Source: Jeongeupia chitinilytica (lineage in GTDB: Bacteria; Pseudomonadota; Gammaproteobacteria; Burkholderiales; Chitinibacteraceae). Taken from it: DNA of 64,000 nucleotides. The position numbers and the translations under genes were made by a program. Positions 1-8,715 of this stretch are shown here, piece after piece; the stretch's first letter is position 1; the number at the start of each line of letters is the position of its first letter. The notes beneath the pieces were generated by a model. The model saw only the letters and a program-made list of their open reading frames with translations. It was not told the DNA's origin and ran no database searches. The stretch spans positions 360,119-424,118 of the forward strand of contig NZ_BMYO01000003.1 of the NCBI RefSeq assembly GCF_014652315.1, written 5' to 3'.

Positions 1-19
1 CGGCTTGGGGACAAAAGCG

Positions 20-42
20 GGTGGCGCGGGTGGCGTCACCCG
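20..42 (-). terminator. Weak hairpin after the amino-acid permease
   Basis: Read on the minus strand, a 6-bp stem (CGGGTG/CACCCG, positions 27-32 and 37-42) with a 4-base loop lies 16 bases after the permease stop. A short T run follows about 8 bases further on (13-16). This is a marginal terminator candidate, because the T run is not adjacent to the stem. Confidence 0.3.
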
Positions 43-57
43 GGACGGTCGGTCTCG

Positions 58-1293
58 TCAGAGGTAACTGCCGACGAAGTCGCCGGCAATGCCGACCAGC
101 CCCATGACGAACACGAAACTGGCAAACGACGAGCGATAGATCATCAGTCGCGGCACGCGCTTCATCAGCATCACCGGCATCAGGTAGGCATAGATTGCGA
201 TGACCGGCGCCGACAGCGCGCCGATGATTTTCAGGATCGGCGGGTTGTAGACGGCAAGGAACCACAGGCCGACCATCATCAGCACGGTCACGACCAGATT
301 GATGCGGCGTTTGTCGAGTTTCTCCTCGTCGGCCGGACGGCTCCAGGTCATCAGCCGGGTGATGATGCCGACCAGACCCTCGCGGGTACCGACGAAGTGG
401 CCGAAATACGAGCTGGCAATCGCCAGGAAGGCGATCAGCGGAATCACGTACTTGAGGAAGGGCTGGTGCACCGCCAGCGACAGCACGGTCAGGATGTCGA
501 CGTTCTTCGCCTGCGCTTCGGCCAGCATGTCCGGTGTGGTCGTCAGCAGCATCGACAGCACGAAGAACATGACGAACACCAGCAGGATCAGCGAGGTCCA
601 CTTGATGATGCCGTCGGTGCGCCGGACGGCTTCCTCGACCGGATACTGCGCGCGGTACGACGCACCCAGCGTCGAGCACACCGGCGAGAAGTTCATCGCG
701 AACACCAGTACCGGGAACAGCAGCAGCAGGTTCTTCATGATCTCGCCCCCGGTCGTCGGCGCAGTCACGACCGCACTGTTCCAGTACGGAATCATGTACA
801 GCGACAGCACGGCCAGCAGGATGATGAGCGGAAAGGTGATGATCGACGTCACCCGCACCATGATCTTTTCGCCGGCGAGAATCACGCTGGTCAGGCCGAC
901 CAGCAGCAGGAAGGTCAAGACCGGGCGCGACACTTCACCGACCCCCATCTGGTTGGTCAGGAACGATGAAACGATATTGGTGATCCCGGTCGCGTAGCCG
1001 ACGCAGATCGTGATGATCGACAGGAAGTACAGCACCGACACGGCAAAGCCGACATTGCGGCCGAGGTCGTGTTCGACGGCACCGACGATGTCGGTTGCCT
1101 TGCTGCACGACGCCACGACCCGGGTGATGCCGCGATGCGCGACATAGGTCACCGGAAAAATGATGGCGGTCAGGATCAGCGTCGGCCAGATGCCGCCGAG
1201 GCCGGCACGGATGGGCAGGAAAAGAATGCCGGCACCGACGGCGGTACCGAAGCAGGTCAGCACCCACTCCCAGTCTTTGCGATCGAGTTTCAT
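58..1293 (-). CDS. HAAAP-family amino acid permease (serine/threonine type)
   Basis: A 411-residue integral membrane protein with about 11 hydrophobic segments. The N-terminus holds the GTAVGAGILFLP motif (about residues 16-27) typical of the hydroxy/aromatic amino acid permease family (SdaC/TdcC/DlsT). Members import serine, threonine or aromatic amino acids by proton or sodium symport across the inner membrane. The substrate cannot be fixed from sequence; the length and the first helix resemble serine transporters most. The ATG start is preceded by a very strong Shine-Dalgarno sequence, AGGAGGG, at 1298-1304. A 213-bp gap separates it from the upstream ABC gene on the same strand, so it probably has its own promoter. 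Confidence 0.85.
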   Translation of the reverse strand: MKLDRKDWEWVLTCFGTAVGAGILFLPIRAGLGGIWPTLILTAIIFPVTYVAHRGITRVVASCSKATDIVGAVEHDLGRNVGFAVSVLYFLSIITICVGYATGITNIVSSFLTNQMGVGEVSRPVLTFLLLVGLTSVILAGEKIMVRVTSIITFPLIILLAVLSLYMIPYWNSAVVTAPTTGGEIMKNLLLLFPVLVFAMNFSPVCSTLGASYRAQYPVEEAVRRTDGIIKWTSLILLVFVMFFVLSMLLTTTPDMLAEAQAKNVDILTVLSLAVHQPFLKYVIPLIAFLAIASSYFGHFVGTREGLVGIITRLMTWSRPADEEKLDKRRINLVVTVLMMVGLWFLAVYNPPILKIIGALSAPVIAIYAYLMPVMLMKRVPRLMIYRSSFASFVFVMGLVGIAGDFVGSYL

Positions 1294-1506
1294 ACGACCC
1301 TCCTGAGGTCTGTCTTGTTATTGGCGCGTTCGAGGTACGAATGCGCCGGCGGCGACCTTTTTAAGGCCTGCAGGAGGATGTCGGTTGTGACTTAATTACG
1401 CAGCCCGGTCTTTCCCTTATGCGGTTTGCGTTAACTCAAAAGAAGAAAACGATATAAGACAAGCTGCTTGCCGCAGTCCGATCACAGACACAACCAACCG
1501 ATCGGT
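1294..1506 (-). promoter_or_regulatory. Upstream region of the permease gene
   Basis: A 213-bp non-coding stretch that is AT-richer than its surroundings around 1390-1460. It holds the strong SD at 1298-1304, a small palindrome CAAGC-T-GCTTG at 1460-1470, and a perfect 12-bp palindrome AACCGATCGGTT at 1496-1507 that runs into the stop codon of the ABC gene. I cannot assign convincing -35/-10 boxes. The palindromes are possible operators, by inference only. Confidence 0.35.
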
Positions 1507-3282
1507 TCATGCAACAGGCGACTCGTCATGCTGCTGAAGCGCCCACAAGCGGGCGTAGTGACCGTCGCGCGCAAGCAGTTCGGCGTGCCGCCCGCGCTCG
1601 ACGATGCGGCCGCCTTCCATCACGGCGATTTCGTCGGCATCGGCAATCGTCGACAGCCGGTGGGCAATGATCAGCGTCGTCCGGTTGGTCGAGACCGCCT
1701 TGAGTTCGGCCTGGATGCCCTTTTCGGTTTTCGAGTCGAGCGCACTCGTTGCTTCGTCGAAAATCAGGATCGGCGGGTTCTTGAGAATGGTGCGCGCAAT
1801 CGCCACACGCTGCTTCTCGCCGCCCGAAAGCTTGAGTCCGCGCTCGCCGACCATGGTGTCGAACCCCTCGGGCAGCTTTTCGATGAAGTCGTAGATGTGC
1901 GCCGCCCTCGCCGCTTCGATCACCTCTTCGCGGCTCGCACCGGTCCTGCCGTAGGCGATGTTGTAGTAGATCGTATCGTTGAACAGCACGGTGTCCTGCG
2001 GCACGATGCCGATGTGCGCACGCAGGCTTTCCTGCGTCATGTCGCGCAGATCGGTGCCATTGATCGTTATCTTGCCCTGCCAGACGTCATAGAAGCGGTA
2101 CAGCAGCCGCGACAGCGTCGATTTGCCGGCGCCGCTGGCGCCGACCACCGCCAGCGTCCTGCCGGCCGGAATCTCGAAACCGACGTCGTGCAGGATCTGC
2201 CGGTTGCGCTCGTAGCCGAAATCGACCGACTCGAAGCGGATCACCGCGTTGCCGGTCTGCAGCGCAACCGCATCCGGCTTGTCGGCGATCTCGGTATTCT
2301 GCCGCAGCAGCGTGAACATCTTTTCCATGTCCGCCAGCGAATGCTTGATTTCGCGGTAGACGAAGCCGAGGAAGTTCAGCGGCGCGTACAGCTGCAGCAG
2401 GAAGGCGTTGACGAGCACCAGATCACCGAGCGTCATCCGCCCGTTGACGACGTCCCGTGCCGCCAGCCACACCAGTGCCGTCACCCCGACGGCGATGATC
2501 ACGGCCTGCCCGGCATTCAACAGCGACAGCGAGACCTGGTTCTTGACCGATGCGCCCTCCCACTTCTCCAGGCTGCGGTCGTAACGCGCGGCCTCCCAGC
2601 GTTCGTTGTTGAAGTACTTGACCGTCTCGTAGTTCAGCAGCGCATCGATCGCGCGGGTATTGGCCTTCGAATCGAGGTCGTTCATCTGCCGGCGGAACGC
2701 CATGCGCCATTCGGTGACGCCGAGGGTGAAGCCGATGTAGATGACGATGGTGCCGAAGGTGATCGCGGCGAAGTACCAGTCGTACTTCTTCAGCAGGATG
2801 ATCGCCACCAGCGCGATTTCGACCAGCGTCGGCAGGATGTTGAACAGCATGAAGTTGAGCAGGAAGGCGATGCCCTTGGTGCCGCGGTCGATGTCGCGAC
2901 TCATCCCGCCCGTCTGCCTCTCCAGATGGAAGCGCAGGCTGAGTGCGCTCAGATGCTCGAACACCTGCAGCGCCACACGACGGATCGAGCCCTGCGTCAC
3001 CTTGGCAAACACCGCGTCGCGCAATTCGCCGAATACCGACGAGCACATCCGCAGGGCGCCGTAGGCCAGTACCAGCGCAATCGGCATCACCACGATGCTC
3101 TTGCTGCCGTCGAGCGAATCGACGATGCCCTTGAGGACCAGCGGCACCGCGACGTTGGCAAACTTGGCGGCGATCAGCAGCCCGAGTGCCAGCACGACGC
3201 GGTTCTTGTAGCGCCAGAGATAGGGAAACAGGGTACGCAGCGTTTGCCAGTCGTTGCGCGGAGCGGATTCGGGAGCGGCCAT
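1507..3282 (-). CDS. ABC exporter, Atm1/HMT1 type (fused permease-ATPase)
   Basis: A 591-residue half-transporter with an N-terminal six-helix transmembrane domain (about 20-320) and a C-terminal ATPase. The ATPase has Walker A GASGAGKST at 381-389, signature LSGGEKQ at 485-491, Walker B ILIFDE at 505-510 and an H-loop IIAHRLS near 540. The NYETVKYFNNE segment at 218-228 is characteristic of the Atm1/HMT1 subgroup, which exports glutathione- or persulfide-linked compounds and heavy-metal conjugates across the inner membrane as a homodimer. The actual substrate here is unknown. The gene lies 66 bp downstream of apaG on the same strand. The start has only a weak AAGAA upstream, so it is chosen by family length. 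Confidence 0.88.
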   Translation of the reverse strand: MAAPESAPRNDWQTLRTLFPYLWRYKNRVVLALGLLIAAKFANVAVPLVLKGIVDSLDGSKSIVVMPIALVLAYGALRMCSSVFGELRDAVFAKVTQGSIRRVALQVFEHLSALSLRFHLERQTGGMSRDIDRGTKGIAFLLNFMLFNILPTLVEIALVAIILLKKYDWYFAAITFGTIVIYIGFTLGVTEWRMAFRRQMNDLDSKANTRAIDALLNYETVKYFNNERWEAARYDRSLEKWEGASVKNQVSLSLLNAGQAVIIAVGVTALVWLAARDVVNGRMTLGDLVLVNAFLLQLYAPLNFLGFVYREIKHSLADMEKMFTLLRQNTEIADKPDAVALQTGNAVIRFESVDFGYERNRQILHDVGFEIPAGRTLAVVGASGAGKSTLSRLLYRFYDVWQGKITINGTDLRDMTQESLRAHIGIVPQDTVLFNDTIYYNIAYGRTGASREEVIEAARAAHIYDFIEKLPEGFDTMVGERGLKLSGGEKQRVAIARTILKNPPILIFDEATSALDSKTEKGIQAELKAVSTNRTTLIIAHRLSTIADADEIAVMEGGRIVERGRHAELLARDGHYARLWALQQHDESPVA

Positions 3283-3348
3283 GATGGTTCTTATCGACAG
3301 ACGACAAGGTCAGATGCGGCCGGCACCGCGCAATTGCAAGTCCGCTAC

Positions 3349-3732
3349 TCAGTGCAGGGTGCGGGGGATGGAGAGCACGAATTCGGGAATGTCGACGTGA
3401 AATTCCTCGCCGTCGACGGTACGCATCAGGTAGCTGCCCCGCATGGTGCCGACCGGCGTTTCCAGCGTTGTGCCACTCATGTATTCGAATGACTGACCGG
3501 GTTCGAGCACCGGCTGCTCGCCCACCACGCCCAGTCCGCGCACCTCCTGGATGCGGTCGCCCATGTCGCGAATGACCCAGTGGCGGGAAATCAGCTGTGC
3601 AACCACGTCACCATGGTTGGTGATACGGATGTGATAGGAGAAGACGAAACGCCCCTCCTCCTCGTCCGACTGCTCGGCAACGAAACTGGCGCGAGGCACC
3701 ACATCGATCCTGAACTTGGGATTATCGCCCAT
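3349..3732 (-). CDS. apaG: ApaG protein
   Basis: A 127-residue single-domain protein of the ApaG/DUF525 family, a fibronectin-like beta-sandwich. The family core is clear, including the YHIRITNHGD segment and the GSYLM motif near the C-terminus. ApaG is often linked to diadenosine tetraphosphate metabolism by gene position beside apaH, but its biochemical role is not settled. I chose the ATG at 3732 because GGGGAA lies a few bases upstream and the length matches the family. A longer TTG start at 3759 is possible. It is divergent from rpe, with about 100 bp between them carrying both promoters. Confidence 0.9.
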   Translation of the reverse strand: MGDNPKFRIDVVPRASFVAEQSDEEEGRFVFSYHIRITNHGDVVAQLISRHWVIRDMGDRIQEVRGLGVVGEQPVLEPGQSFEYMSGTTLETPVGTMRGSYLMRTVDGEEFHVDIPEFVLSIPRTLH

Positions 3733-3832
3733 GCACGTTTCCCCATTGATGGAGGACAATCTTAACAGGCTGTCCTGGTCGTGGCAGGGTCAGCAAACGG
3801 TACAATCTAGCCATTCGTCCTGGAGTTCGCCC

Positions 3833-4516
3833 ATGAGCCAGTTCCGCATTGCCCCGAGCATCCTGTCCGCCGACTTCGCCCGCCTCGGCGAAGAGATCAG
3901 CAACGTCATCGCAGCGGGTGCCGGCCTGATCCATTTCGACGTGATGGACAACCACTACGTTCCCAACCTGACGATCGGGCCGCTGGTTTGCGAAGCCATC
4001 AAGCCGTATGCCACGGTGCCGATCGACGTGCACCTGATGGTCAAACCGGTCGACCGGATCATCCCCGACTTCGCCAAGGCCGGCGCCAACATCATCACCT
4101 TCCACCCGGAAGCATCGGACCACATCGACCGATCGCTGTCGCTGATTCGCGACCACGGCTGTCAGGCCGGGCTGGTGTTCAATCCGGCCACGTCGCTCGA
4201 CCATCTCGACTACGTGCTCGACAAGGTCGACATGGTGCTGCTGATGTCGGTGAACCCGGGCTTCGGCGGCCAGTTCTTCATTCCCGCGATGCTCGACAAG
4301 GCCCGGGCCGCACGCGCCAAGCTCGACGCCTACAAGGAAAAAACCGGCCGTCACATCCATCTCGAGATCGATGGCGGCGTGAAGGTCGACAACATCGGTG
4401 CGATCGCCGCGGCGGGCGTCGATACCTTTGTCGCCGGCTCGGCCGTCTTCGGCCATCCGGACTACAAGGCGGTGATCGATGCGATGCACGCCGAAATTGC
4501 CAAGGCACTCGCATGA
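3833..4516 (+). CDS. rpe: Ribulose-phosphate 3-epimerase
   Basis: A 227-residue TIM-barrel enzyme that interconverts D-ribulose 5-phosphate and D-xylulose 5-phosphate in the pentose phosphate pathway. It shows the family motifs: APSILSADFARLGEE at the N-terminus, the metal-site HFDVMD segment near 36, HLMV at about 66-69 and VNPGFGGQ at about 143-150. The ATG at 3833 has a TGGAG Shine-Dalgarno sequence 9 bases upstream and gives the normal family length, so the open frame further upstream is not used. Its stop overlaps the gph start as ATGA (4513-4516), so the two are translationally coupled. Confidence 0.96.
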   Translation: MSQFRIAPSILSADFARLGEEISNVIAAGAGLIHFDVMDNHYVPNLTIGPLVCEAIKPYATVPIDVHLMVKPVDRIIPDFAKAGANIITFHPEASDHIDRSLSLIRDHGCQAGLVFNPATSLDHLDYVLDKVDMVLLMSVNPGFGGQFFIPAMLDKARAARAKLDAYKEKTGRHIHLEIDGGVKVDNIGAIAAAGVDTFVAGSAVFGHPDYKAVIDAMHAEIAKALA

Positions 4517-5175
4517 CGATCCGCGCACTCGCCTTTGACCTCGACGGCACACTTGTCGATTCGATCGCCGACCTTGCCCGCGCCGCGAACGCAGCGCGGG
4601 CGGACCTCGGCCTGCCGCCGCTGGCGGAAGGCACGGTAGAGAGCTACGTTGGCGACGGGGCGCAAAGCCTGGTTGCCCGGACGCTTGCCGACGATCACGA
4701 CGCGACCTGGCGCAACGCACCCGAGCAGCAGGAAGCCATGCAGCGCTTCGACCTTCATTACAAGGCCGGGCTGACGATTGCAACGCGCTTCTACCCGCAA
4801 GTGCAGGAAACGCTGCATGCACTGCACGAGCTCGGACTGCCGCTGGCCATCGTCACCAACAAGCCTGAACGCTATACGTTGCCGCTGCTGCGCGAGCTGG
4901 GGGTTTCGGAACGGTTCGAGCTCGTCGTCGGTGGCGACACCTTGCCCGAACGCAAGCCGTCGGCCCTGCCCCTGCAGCACGTTCTCGAACGGCTCGGGGT
5001 TGCCAGCGACGAGCTGCTGATGGTCGGCGACTCGAAGAACGACATCCTCGCCGCCCGCGCGGCCGGCTGCCCGGTAGTGGCGGTCGAGTACGGCTACGGC
5101 AGTGATGTCCGGTCGCTCGGCGCCGATCACGTGATCGGCCGGTTTTCGGAGTTGCTCGAATTCGTCGAAGCCTGA
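4513..5175 (+). CDS. gph: Phosphoglycolate phosphatase (HAD family)
   Basis: A 220-residue HAD-superfamily phosphatase. Motif I FDLDGTLVDS (8-17) contains the nucleophile and acid/base aspartates, motif II is the T of VTN near 115, and motif III/IV is GDSKNDILAA near 172. A helical cap domain follows motif I, as in Gph. The enzyme removes 2-phosphoglycolate formed by oxygen-radical damage to DNA 3' ends. The rpe-gph pairing with a 4-bp overlap is widely conserved in proteobacteria and supports the assignment. A bidirectional hairpin follows at 5194-5218. Confidence 0.93.
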   Translation: MTIRALAFDLDGTLVDSIADLARAANAARADLGLPPLAEGTVESYVGDGAQSLVARTLADDHDATWRNAPEQQEAMQRFDLHYKAGLTIATRFYPQVQETLHALHELGLPLAIVTNKPERYTLPLLRELGVSERFELVVGGDTLPERKPSALPLQHVLERLGVASDELLMVGDSKNDILAARAAGCPVVAVEYGYGSDVRSLGADHVIGRFSELLEFVEA

Positions 5176-5193
5176 TTCGCGACTTCGCAACAA

Positions 5194-5218
5194 AAAAACG
5201 GGCCAAAGGCCCGTTTTT
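5194..5218. terminator. Bidirectional terminator between gph and folA
   Basis: A perfect 11-bp stem (AAAAACGGGCC / GGCCCGTTTTT) with an AAA loop, carrying an A run on one side and a T run on the other. It sits between the convergent gph and folA genes and touches the last base of the folA stop codon, so it can terminate both. Confidence 0.9.
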
Positions 5219-5697
5219 CATTTCCGCCGGTAGGTCACGAAGGCGAAATCGATGCCCTTGGCGCTCTGACGGGTTTCGCGCACCACCTCCTGCCATTCAC
5301 CATCGCCCAGCACCGGGAAGGTCGCATCACCAGCTGGGGACAGCGCAACCTCGGTCAGATAGAGGACGTCGGCCAGCGGCAGCGCCTGGCGATAGATCTC
5401 GCCACCACCGATGACGAAGACCCTGTCGTTGCCGGCATAGGCTGCCAGTGCTGCCTGGATGCTGGAAAACGCCTCGGCGCCGTCGGCCTGCCAGCCGGCA
5501 TTGCGCGTGACCACCAGATGCCGGCGACCGGGCAGCAGCCCGGGTAGCGATTCGAAGGTCTTGCGCCCCATCAGCATGGGCGCCCCCATGGTCAGTGCCT
5601 TGAAGTGTTTGAGGTCTTCCGGCAGGTGCCAGGGCAGTTTGTTGTCGATGCCGATGACGCGGTTCTGTGCCAGCGCGGCGATGATCGCAAGCTCCAT
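5218..5697 (-). CDS. folA: Dihydrofolate reductase
   Basis: A 159-residue enzyme, the same length as E. coli FolA. It reduces dihydrofolate to tetrahydrofolate with NADPH. Visible hallmarks are the Met20-loop region VIGIDNKLPWHLPEDL (14-29) with the catalytic acid D28, the cofactor motif MGRKTFESLP (about 43-52) and the VIGGGEIY motif near 94-101. Its ATG overlaps the thyA stop by one base (TGATG), so folA is translated by coupling with thyA. This is logical, because ThyA consumes methylene-tetrahydrofolate and produces the dihydrofolate that FolA recycles. Confidence 0.97.
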   Translation of the reverse strand: MELAIIAALAQNRVIGIDNKLPWHLPEDLKHFKALTMGAPMLMGRKTFESLPGLLPGRRHLVVTRNAGWQADGAEAFSSIQAALAAYAGNDRVFVIGGGEIYRQALPLADVLYLTEVALSPAGDATFPVLGDGEWQEVVRETRQSAKGIDFAFVTYRRK

Positions 5698-6491
5698 CAG
5701 ACTGCCACCGGTGCCTTGATCGCCGGGTGGGACTGGTAGTTTTCGAGCACGAAGTCCTCGTATTCGAACGCAAAGATGTCCTTCCGGTCCGGATTCAGCT
5801 TCATCGTCGGCAACGGCAAGGGTTCGCGGCCGAGCTGGGTCTGCACCTGCTCGAGATGGTTCAGGTAGATATGACAGTCGCCACCGGTCCAGACGAAGTC
5901 ACCCGGCTCGAGGTCGCAAGCCTGCGCCATCATCATCACCAGCAGCGAGTACGAGGCAATATTGAACGGCACACCGAGGAAGAGGTCGGCACTGCGCTGG
6001 TACAGCTGGCACGAGAGCTTGCCGTCGGCGACATAGAACTGGAAAAACGCGTGGCACGGCGGCAGCGCCATGTTCTCGATCTCGCCGACATTCCATGCTG
6101 AAACGATGATGCGACGCGAATCCGGATTGGTCTTCAGTGTTTTGACCACCTCCGCAATCTGGTCGATGTGCCGGCCATCTGCCGTCGGCCAGCTGCGCCA
6201 CTGGTAGCCGTAGATCGGCCCGAGTTCGCCGTCGTCACGCGCCCACTCGTTCCAGATCGACACGCCACGCTCTTTCAGCCAGTTGTTGTTGGTTTCACCG
6301 CGGAGGAACCACAACAGCTCGTAGATGATCGACTTCAGATGGGCTTTCTTGGTCGTCACCAGCGGAAACCCCTGCGAGAGGTCGAAACGCATCTGGTGGC
6401 CGAAGACCGACAGCGTGCCGGTACCGGTCCGGTCATCCTTGCGCGTGCCGTGATCGACGACATGCTGCAGCAGGTCGAGGTATTGCCTCAT
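5697..6491 (-). CDS. thyA: Thymidylate synthase
   Basis: A 264-residue enzyme, identical in length to E. coli ThyA. It methylates dUMP to dTMP using methylene-tetrahydrofolate. The catalytic cysteine is C146 in ALPPCHAFFQ, and the phosphate-binding RTGTGT (21-26) and RRIIVSAWN segments are intact. I chose the ATG at 6491 because it has a GGAG Shine-Dalgarno sequence and aligns with the family N-terminus; an in-frame upstream start at 6515 would add 8 residues. folA follows with a one-base overlap, and the histidine kinase gene lies 43 bp upstream on the same strand. Confidence 0.97.
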   Translation of the reverse strand: MRQYLDLLQHVVDHGTRKDDRTGTGTLSVFGHQMRFDLSQGFPLVTTKKAHLKSIIYELLWFLRGETNNNWLKERGVSIWNEWARDDGELGPIYGYQWRSWPTADGRHIDQIAEVVKTLKTNPDSRRIIVSAWNVGEIENMALPPCHAFFQFYVADGKLSCQLYQRSADLFLGVPFNIASYSLLVMMMAQACDLEPGDFVWTGGDCHIYLNHLEQVQTQLGREPLPLPTMKLNPDRKDIFAFEYEDFVLENYQSHPAIKAPVAV

Positions 6492-6534
6492 GTTCTTGCT
6501 CCGTCCGGGTGCCATGCACGCCGGTTAAATCGCG

Positions 6535-8661
6535 TCAGATGCCGATTTTACCGTCCGGATCGAGCAACGTCTCGGTCGATTTGCCACCCCGGTGGTGCAA
6601 TCCATCGGTATCAGGCTGGGGCAGCGAGACGGTGAACGTCGTGCCATGCCCGAGCAGACTGTCGCAACGGACGCCGCCCCCCATTTCCTCGGCCAGCCGC
6701 TTGACGATCGACAAGCCGAGTCCGGTCGTGTGTTCGCCACCGGTCGGCACGGCCGACAGCCGCCCGAACTTGCGGAACAGCTTGTCCATTTCGTGCGGCG
6801 CAATCCCCGGCCCCCGGTCGTGCACGCCGATCTCGACCATGCCCAGCGACAGGGCCGCTGCAATCTCGATCCGGCTGCGATGGGGCGCGTACTTGGACGC
6901 ATTCGAAATCAGGTTGTCGAGCACCTGCCAGAGCGCCTGGCGGTCTGCCTGCACGATCAGCCCGTGCGGCTGCCACTGGCAGTGCTGCTGCTTTTCTTCC
7001 AGCCGGCCTTCCCAGCTCGCCAGCAACTCCGCGAGCAGCTCATCCAGCGAAATCGGCTCCAGCGTCAGCCGGTACTGCCCGGACTCGAGCGTGTTGATGT
7101 CGAGCAGATTGCCGAGTATCCGCTGGATACGGTGGGCAAGCTGGCTGATCCCGGCCAGCCGGTCCCGCACCCGCTCCTTGGGCCAGACATCGAACTTGCT
7201 GCCGATCAGGCTGGCCATGCCGCCGATACTGGCTACCGGGTTCTTCAAGTCATGCGCCGCAATGGTCAGCAGTTCGTTCTTTTCCTCATTCAGACGAGAG
7301 AGCTCGGCGTTGGCCGATTCCAGCTGGGCATTGCGCAGCGCCAGCTCTTCGGTACGCGTCGCGACCTGGTCTTCCAGGTGCTGTCTGTGATGGGCAATCG
7401 TCATTGCCATCGTGTCGAAGTTGCGCGCCAGCTCGCCCAGCTCGTCGGTGCGGTCCGTATCGAGCGGATGCGTGTGCCGCCCCTGCGCCAGCGACTGGAT
7501 CGCGGCCTTGAGCCGCCCCAGCGGACGCGCCACGTCAACCTTCAGCACCCAGGCCATCAGGCCCAGCTCGATCAGCAGCGCAATCAGCCCGAGCAGAAGC
7601 ACCATGCTGGCCGCCAGCGCGGCCTTCTCCTGAAGCAAGCGCTTCGGGTAAACCGTGACGAACAACCAGTCCGCCCCGCGGATCTGTGCCATGCCCAGCC
7701 AGGACTTTCCGTCCGGGCTCTCGACAAAGAGCTGCTTCGGTGTCGCGCTGGTCACGGCGGCATACATATCGCGTAGCGCCGGATCGTCGGCATCGCGCAG
7801 ATTGTAGTGCCCGCGCATCGCCTCGATCTGCGACATGCGGTCCGGATGGGCGATCAGCTCGCCCTGGCGCGTGACGATGAAATTGGTCGTCCCGGGAATG
7901 CCGACACTGTTGGTTCGGGCAATCAACTGGTCGAGCAGTACGTCCTGTCCCGCGCTGCCGATGTAGCGACCGAGGTAGTCGATCGGCGTCACGACCGACA
8001 CCATCCACTGCATCGCCTGCTTGTCGAAATAGATGCCGGTCCAGAAGGTCTTGCGCTCCGGGTTGCGCGCCGGCGTCGCACCGACCTCGGTTTCCAGATC
8101 GAATTCGAAATCGGCAACCGAACCATTGCGGGCATAGTTCAGGTCCGGCAGGAACATCAGGCTGCCGTCCGACACGTTCAGATCGATGAAGGTATCGTAA
8201 TAGCGGTTGCGGAATGCCGGCCCGTACTGCCCGAGCAGTTCGTAACCGAGCATGACCTGGCGCATGAACTCCGGTGTCAGCTCGACACGGGGCAGCAGCG
8301 CAACCGTCGCCCGGTATTCGAAGTCGTCGCGCTCGACCCGGACGCGCCACATGCCGTCCTTGTCCTGCTTCATCAGCGCATGGAAATCGGCGGACACATC
8401 CACGCCCTGCATTTGCGCGTAGCGGCGGATGAATTCGTTGCGCAACAGGGTGGTGTTGGTTTCGGCCTGGAGGAAGGGCTCGCTTTCGAGCTGGCTGCGC
8501 GCCTTGATGTACTTCTCGAGGTTGCCCAGCGCCTCTTCCTGCAGCCGTGTATAGCTGTAGTAGTAACTGACGGCCGAAATCGCCAGCGACACGACCGTGA
8601 TCCGGAACGCCATGTTCCGGAGTACGCGCCTGAAAAGACTGCTGTTTGAGGTCCGCTTCAT
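6535..8661 (-). CDS. Membrane sensor histidine kinase with periplasmic sensory region
   Basis: A 708-residue protein. TM1 lies at about 17-36, a large periplasmic region at about 37-345 looks like a double-Cache sensor (the segment FWTGIYFDKQAMQWMVS is typical), TM2 is at about 346-374 and HAMP at about 375-428. A coiled coil (425-462) leads to a HisKA domain with H470 in AAHDLKNP and a HATPase domain with N-box DNLISN (582-587), DRGPGI (615-620) and TGLGLSI (646-652). It would autophosphorylate on H470 in response to an extracellular ligand. No response regulator gene is in the window, so it is an orphan. It has a 28-residue tail beyond the ATPase domain. The signal is unknown. Confidence 0.88.
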   Translation of the reverse strand: MKRTSNSSLFRRVLRNMAFRITVVSLAISAVSYYYSYTRLQEEALGNLEKYIKARSQLESEPFLQAETNTTLLRNEFIRRYAQMQGVDVSADFHALMKQDKDGMWRVRVERDDFEYRATVALLPRVELTPEFMRQVMLGYELLGQYGPAFRNRYYDTFIDLNVSDGSLMFLPDLNYARNGSVADFEFDLETEVGATPARNPERKTFWTGIYFDKQAMQWMVSVVTPIDYLGRYIGSAGQDVLLDQLIARTNSVGIPGTTNFIVTRQGELIAHPDRMSQIEAMRGHYNLRDADDPALRDMYAAVTSATPKQLFVESPDGKSWLGMAQIRGADWLFVTVYPKRLLQEKAALAASMVLLLGLIALLIELGLMAWVLKVDVARPLGRLKAAIQSLAQGRHTHPLDTDRTDELGELARNFDTMAMTIAHHRQHLEDQVATRTEELALRNAQLESANAELSRLNEEKNELLTIAAHDLKNPVASIGGMASLIGSKFDVWPKERVRDRLAGISQLAHRIQRILGNLLDINTLESGQYRLTLEPISLDELLAELLASWEGRLEEKQQHCQWQPHGLIVQADRQALWQVLDNLISNASKYAPHRSRIEIAAALSLGMVEIGVHDRGPGIAPHEMDKLFRKFGRLSAVPTGGEHTTGLGLSIVKRLAEEMGGGVRCDSLLGHGTTFTVSLPQPDTDGLHHRGGKSTETLLDPDGKIGI

Positions 8662-8715
8662 GCGCGCAGCATATCCAATTGGAAAGCCGCACGCAAAACA
8701 GAAATCAGCTCTGTA

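Noticed and set aside
1468..3492. A 674-codon open frame opposite the ABC exporter
   Set aside because: Antisense to a clear ABC transporter; composition is that of a shadow frame.
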